Shown here one piece after another: positions 18,501 to 21,655 of a DNA stretch of 21,655 nt. The notes below the pieces were generated by a model. It ran no database searches. It saw only the letters and a program-made list of their open reading frames with translations, and was not told where the DNA came from. The translations under genes were made by a program, and so were the position numbers. Source of the DNA: Mnemiopsis leidyi (Eukaryota > Ctenophora > Tentaculata > Lobata > Bolinopsidae); NCBI GenBank assembly GCA_000226015.1, contig JH155358.1, forward strand, positions 98,747-120,401, in the 5' to 3' direction. Numbering within the stretch: the stretch's first letter is position 1; the number at the start of each line of letters is the position of its first letter.

Positions 18501-19425
18501 CTTAATTATTCTTTTAGACCAGGTTCTGTACAAAGGCGATCATTATTTGGCTTGTACTTGTTTTTAGTCCCTCCATATACCTAACGGTGACCGTGTATTT
18601 AGGAATAATGAAAAATTTGTTATCATTCTTTGACGTTCAGTGATGTGAATCTCTGCTCCAATAACACAATTTTGGTTCTTAAAATAGAGCGGTCAAGGAA
18701 ACTTAGCGATTAAACAAATTTAATCTTGATATCTGTTACTGGACAGCTTTCTTCTTATAGCAAATCTGTAGAGCGTAATGCTTACAGAGAAGCTGCAAAG
18801 ACGAGCTTAATTAAGAATTTAATAAGTCGTCCTATTATGCACTTGCCAATAACCGGATGTTGGATTCTATTTTAGCTTCTGAATCGTTACAAATGAGATT
18901 TAGCAGCCCGTGTATGTCTGATATTCCTGGATAATTTTAGATGTTGCTATTCACGGAGCTCTCCTCATTTCGTTCTACCAAACAAATGTATTTTACAATT
19001 CGAGGCTTCCTAGAATCGAAGACGAAATGCAATTCACAGTCAAGGATTTTCACGGCACTCAATTAAGCGAGTTTAACACAAATGTTCATCACTTACACAA
19101 ATTAAACAGTATTTGTTAAGTGTTTATAACACATCAGTGTTTATTACACATCAACCATTTAATGTTTAAATAAAGATTGTTAAAATCGAGCTGTTCACTT
19201 TTTCAGCTACTAACATATGTTAACATTGCAGAGCTGACAGATCTGCTGGCGCGCTGTCTCAACATCGACCCCTCTAAGAGGCCCACCACGAAAGATATCT
19301 TGGAACATCCCTGGACTAAAGGCTCTCAGACTGTGCCACACCCCCACAAGACTGCCTGCAAGGAGATCAACTTGGCGCAGTACATTATCCCCACAACCGC
19401 CGACAAAGCAGAGGTAGTTCAGTGA
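15514..19425 (+). CDS. PIM: PIM-family serine/threonine protein kinase, 312 aa, five proposed coding exons
   Basis: Exons 15514-15562, 16361-16515, 16655-16861, 16996-17329 and 19232-19425 join in phase to 312 residues, close to human PIM1 (313). The gene encodes a compact, constitutively folded Ser/Thr kinase that phosphorylates basic substrates in cytosol or nucleus. In order: glycine loop GSGGFGAV (34-41), VAIK Lys56, helix C Glu77, HRDIKDEN (152-159), DFG (173-175), the PIM signature YSPPEW (193-198) in place of APE, and DPSKRPT (261-267). The acidic residues that read basic substrates in PIM1 (DLFDF, KDEN) are present as D115, D118, D157 and E158. No regulatory domain follows, as in PIMs. 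Oddities are the hinge sequence and a choice of first exon (an ATG at 16324 gives 308 aa). The assignment to PIM rather than PASK or CAMK rests on SPPEW, LLDWF-like and DLFDY features. Confidence 0.92.
16142..16146 (-). promoter_or_regulatory. Inverted CCAAT box upstream of the alternative kinase start
   Basis: ATTGG within GCTATTGGTCGC lies 178 bp before ATG 16324, in GC-richer DNA that also contains CACGTG at 16064 and a CACGTCACG site at about 16248. Together these could form a second promoter. In the five-exon model this DNA is intron 1. Confidence 0.3.
16361..16515 (+). CDS. PIM: Kinase exon with glycine loop and catalytic lysine
   Basis: It encodes CRKRRLVESYQLGRQ, the glycine loop and VAIKKVHKNNVPKSYT, ending at ACACG|GTGGGT in phase 0. 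In the alternative model the first exon begins at ATG 16324 (MLTTPELHVYSS), with the frame open back to a TAA at 16240-16242. In that model the GC-richer DNA at 15990-16320, including an inverted CCAAT box at 16142-16146, would be promoter and leader rather than intron. Confidence 0.9.
16655..16861 (+). CDS. PIM: Kinase exon with helix C glutamate and hinge
   Basis: The exon starts after CACTCCACAG, ends at AAACAG|GTAATT and is 69 codons, phase 0 to 0. It carries IPAEIALL (helix C Glu), IIRLVDWFED, the hinge FIIVTDWSPEYV and DLFDYLTSR. Introns on either side are 139 and 134 bp. Confidence 0.95.
16996..17329 (+). CDS. PIM: Kinase exon with catalytic loop, DFG and SPPEW
   Basis: The exon starts after CAATTTCAG and ends at CTCTCG|GTAGGA in phase 1. 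It holds HRDIKDEN, KLIDFGSGAF, YTDYQGTKVYSPPEW, the helix F segment SWCLGVLLFIIISGEIPFE and the start of helix G. In human PIM1 the helix F stretch is VWSLGILL, so the helix F acidic residue of most kinases is absent here as well (Ser). Confidence 0.95.
17330..19231 (+). other. Kinase intron 3 (1.9 kb), no embedded gene supported
   Basis: CACGTG sites lie at 17550 and 17701, and a short (AG)n run at 18265-18279. A 123-codon minus-strand frame (18463-18092) spans the AG run but shows no family features or splice context. The final 30 bp carry the CTACTAAC branch site. Confidence 0.7.
19232..19425 (+). CDS. PIM: Last kinase exon
   Basis: The acceptor is TTAACATTGCAG, 23 bases after a perfect CTACTAAC branch-site match (19207-19214); an earlier AG at 19205-19206 would break the phase. 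The exon gives ELTDLLARCLNIDPSKRPTT, KDILEHPWTKG and a 35-residue tail ending at TGA 19423-19425. No AATAAA lies close behind, so the polyadenylation site is unknown. Confidence 0.93.
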
Positions 19426-19815
19426 ACATCCGCGCACCGCGCACGTGCACGGACTGGCTTGGGAGTCACGTGACTGTTTACGTTATTTGTAGACCTTAAC
19501 TGCTCCCTCGTGCCGTGATCAAGCTACATAATTACTGAGAAACTGTGAAAATCGGTGTTTGGGCTAGTCCGTGGAGGAGGCCTAATTAGCAGCTGATCGG
19601 AGCATTCCGTGTGTTGAAAGATCGAATAATGATGGTTTTGGGCCGATAATTGAAACCAATAATTGAAATCTGGTTGTTAGTGTATATTATGTAACTATAT
19701 TTTCGATACATTGCATCTGAGAGGTTTTTACGCGCTTGATTAACAGCTGGATACCAAGCCCGATGTTAAGAAGTATTTGAAGTCTACTCGTATAAATGAT
19801 ATGGTTTATGGTTTA

Positions 19816-19844
19816 TGACGTCATCATTGTGACTTGTGACGTCA
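19816..19844. promoter_or_regulatory. Two CRE palindromes (TGACGTCA)
   Basis: Perfect TGACGTCA elements at 19816-19823 and 19837-19844 start 21 bp apart, about two helical turns, so they face the same side of DNA. Such sites bind CREB/ATF bZIP factors. They lie 18-46 bp before the proposed ATG at 19862, where a core promoter would be expected if the start is right, and about 390 bp after the kinase stop. Confidence 0.55.
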
Positions 19845-19861
19845 CGATAGCAAGACATCAC

Positions 19862-20269
19862 ATGCGGCCAGACCTCTCGACACTGGACGGTTCGAATGTA
19901 CGCAGTTTGAAACGTGTCGGAGTGTGTGAAACTTACGTCACACCTAGGGTGTCGGGCCGTGTAACTAACGAAATTTCTTTTCCGTCCGTCTTATAGTCTA
20001 GAGTATAATTTGTATTTTGTTATACCACCAACTTCTAGTTCTGTTTCTCTGCGTTACACTTTTCCGGTTGTAACATTTCTTTGTCGCTGGAATTTTAAAT
20101 CTCATCGCCATCACCTCCACCATTTTCAGTTCGCTCCTGCTGAAAGGACGGCTCCTACAAATTTAGAAAAAATTTACCACAAAACGAAGAAGTACTATCA
20201 AAATTTTACCACCATATTTGATGAGCCCGGACAGCCCATTCCGTTGGAGAGTCGGGTTCCGTGGCCCAG
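19862..20269 (+). CDS. Start of an unrecognised gene: exon 20130-20269, probable first exon 19862-19960
   Basis: The second exon is well supported: acceptor CACCATTTTCAG, donor CCCAG|GTAAAT, 140 bp, giving APAERTAPTNLEKIYHKTKK, YYQNFTTIFDEPGQP and IPLESRVPWPR. The composition (basic, aromatic, proline-rich end) looks like a real protein, but I do not recognise it. The proposed first exon runs from ATG 19862 (MRPDLSTLDGSNVRSLKRVG) to CCGT|GTAACT in phase 0, or to the earlier CCTAGG|GTGTCG, also phase 0; the 169-bp intron matches the small kinase introns. The first exon is much less certain than the second. A possible last exon is at 20680. Confidence 0.55.
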
Positions 20270-20679
20270 GTAAATCTAAGCCCCTTTCAGCACTGAGCTC
20301 GGAAAATGGTTTAGGTCCAGCAAAATATAGCACACCCCGCATTTAAGATGTGTAAATGAGTTTCTTTCTTGAAAATTTTTATGCACTAAAATATCACGTA
20401 GACTAAGCTTTTTAAAGATATCACTTTGAACGCTTTATCAAGGAGAGTTCGATAAAAAACCTAGTTTAAGTTATTCGGTGTAGGTTTTAATTAGAGGCAG
20501 GTATTTAACGTCGATTTGTGCCAATTTTGAGCAACACTTCCGTATTTTTAACGTTAAGATAGGCTTTTGGTTGAGTTTTCCAGAATTTGGAGGTTAAGTT
20601 TATTATCATGTAGGTAGGGTTTTTACGTTCAGTGCAATGATTCGTTTCTTACCGCTACGAATCATTTTCGTTCTCACAG
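20270..20679 (+). other. Probable intron; no gene seen
   Basis: AT-rich DNA between the donor at 20270 and the acceptor-like TTCGTTCTCACAG ending at 20679. No open frame of interest. Confidence 0.35.
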
Positions 20680-20773
20680 AAGTTTGAATTTTCATAGTTC
20701 GCTCCACGATTTGAGTTTGCTCACTTCAATCAGATGTTCTTGTACTTTTGTTAAACGTTTATTTACTGCTTAG
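20680..20773 (+). CDS. Possible last exon of the gene starting at 19862
   Basis: After a good acceptor (CATTTTCGTTCTCACAG) the frame in phase with exon 20130-20269 stays open for 30 codons (SLNFHSSLHDLSLLTSIRCS, then CTFVKRLFTA) to TAG 20771-20773. AATAAA signals at 21237 and 21280 could end its 3' UTR. The peptide is not recognised, and a chance frame of this length is quite possible. Confidence 0.25.
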
Positions 20774-21642
20774 TATAGTTACACTATACTTTGAAAGGTA
20801 TGCCATAATGATAATGATATTTCAATTTAATGACGATTTAAACGCAATTTTGGGTGATGTGTAATATAATATTATGTTGATTCGGGTACGTTATATTTCT
20901 ACATTATTTTGAGAATTGATATGAATTATGAGTATATTGTATGTATGTTGTGTTCTGTGAGTCTGGTTCTTTATTTGTATTGTATATTGATATGAGATGC
21001 ATTTTCCATTTTCTGAATGAGCCATGGTTTTGAGTAATATAGATATATTTGTATAGTGTACTTCGGTTTCTCCTGCCGTTGTACTATTGCATTGTGTAAT
21101 GTAAACGAATGAAACTTTAGATTTGCGATGGCCCTTCGTTGGGTTATACTGTTTTGGTTTGAATTTAAACATTAGAGGGGCGTTTTACCCGTTAAGTTTA
21201 AGTGAAATCTATATACAATTATAAAGACATCTTGTGAATAAAACATCCAGTTTAGCACCTCAAAGCTTAAAGAAATGGCAATAAAATAGATAGAGGAAAT
21301 CGTATTTTTTCATTTTGGAGTTTTGCTTATCCATTATTTTCTTAGCTCAGCCAACGCATTATAACTTCATTTTCCCTATCTGATAGTTTTGAGTTGTGAG
21401 GTGATTAAAAATTTTCTGCTTTATCGCGCATTTTGTAAATATTACTTCTGGATATCCGTGACAGTTTGTAGAGTAAGACTGGCTGAATTCTAAAATTGGG
21501 AATTTTTACTGTACTTAAGCCGCTATTCTACTAGTACTAGTAAACTTGTTATGCGTATTTGTGATCAATTTTCAGTGTATAATATTCGATATATTTGATA
21601 GAAAATTCATGAAAAATTTGTCATAATTTGTTTACAACAGAG
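20774..21642. other. No gene seen; two AATAAA hexamers
   Basis: AT-rich. AATAAA at 21237-21242 and 21280-21285 are possible plus-strand polyadenylation signals. A 93-codon minus-strand frame (21172-20891) is biased by T-rich DNA on the plus strand and has no recognisable features. Confidence 0.35.
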
Positions 21643-21655
21643 TCTCTCTCTCTCT
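21643..21655. repeat. (CT)n microsatellite at window end
   Basis: TCTCTCTCTCTCT runs to the last base, so the array probably continues beyond the window. Confidence 0.85.

Noticed and set aside
19888..19900. GGTTCGAAT, like a tRNA T-loop (B box)
   Set aside because: The flanking five bases cannot form a T stem, and no A box or acceptor stem is present.

Overview
This is AT-rich nuclear DNA from an animal. The genes are split by introns with ordinary GT..AG borders, and the window holds a PIM-family kinase, DNA-transposon MITEs, a Penelope-like retroelement fragment, minisatellites, and long stretches with no visible gene. Small introns (about 130-280 bp) occur beside one of 1.9 kb. This fits a marine invertebrate, possibly a non-bilaterian, but nothing here fixes the phylum. 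No bacterial-style operon is present. All exon borders were read by eye from splice signals and reading phase; no database was searched.

Layout. 1-435 (minus): 3' part of a Penelope-like reverse transcriptase. 452-765 (minus): two exons of an unrecognised gene. 949-1705 (minus): a two-exon gene for a small secreted protein with a galectin-like domain; its first exon, a signal peptide, is too short to show as a long ORF. 1490-2964: a partial and a complete copy of one TA-flanked MITE family, a 39-bp minisatellite and related 20-bp repeats. 4691-5309: a 619-bp pogo/Tigger-like MITE with a TA duplication. 5310-12400: mostly non-coding, with CGTCAC repeats, a 9-bp tandem array, a perfect 20-bp palindrome, a GC-richer island with a TATA box and three CACGTG sites, and a compound minisatellite. 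12680-12805 (plus): an orphan exon, possibly HEAT-like. 15514-19425 (plus): a complete PIM-like serine/threonine kinase gene with five proposed coding exons. 19816-20773 (plus): two CRE palindromes followed by the start of another, unrecognised gene. 20774-21655: AT-rich, no gene seen, ending in a CT microsatellite.

The genes do not look like one pathway. The best-supported products are the kinase and the secreted galectin-like protein. I found no convincing evidence of a new multi-gene system. The most useful leads are the galectin-like protein with a signal peptide and altered sugar-binding residues, the kinase's altered hinge and alternative first exons, and the two MITE families.
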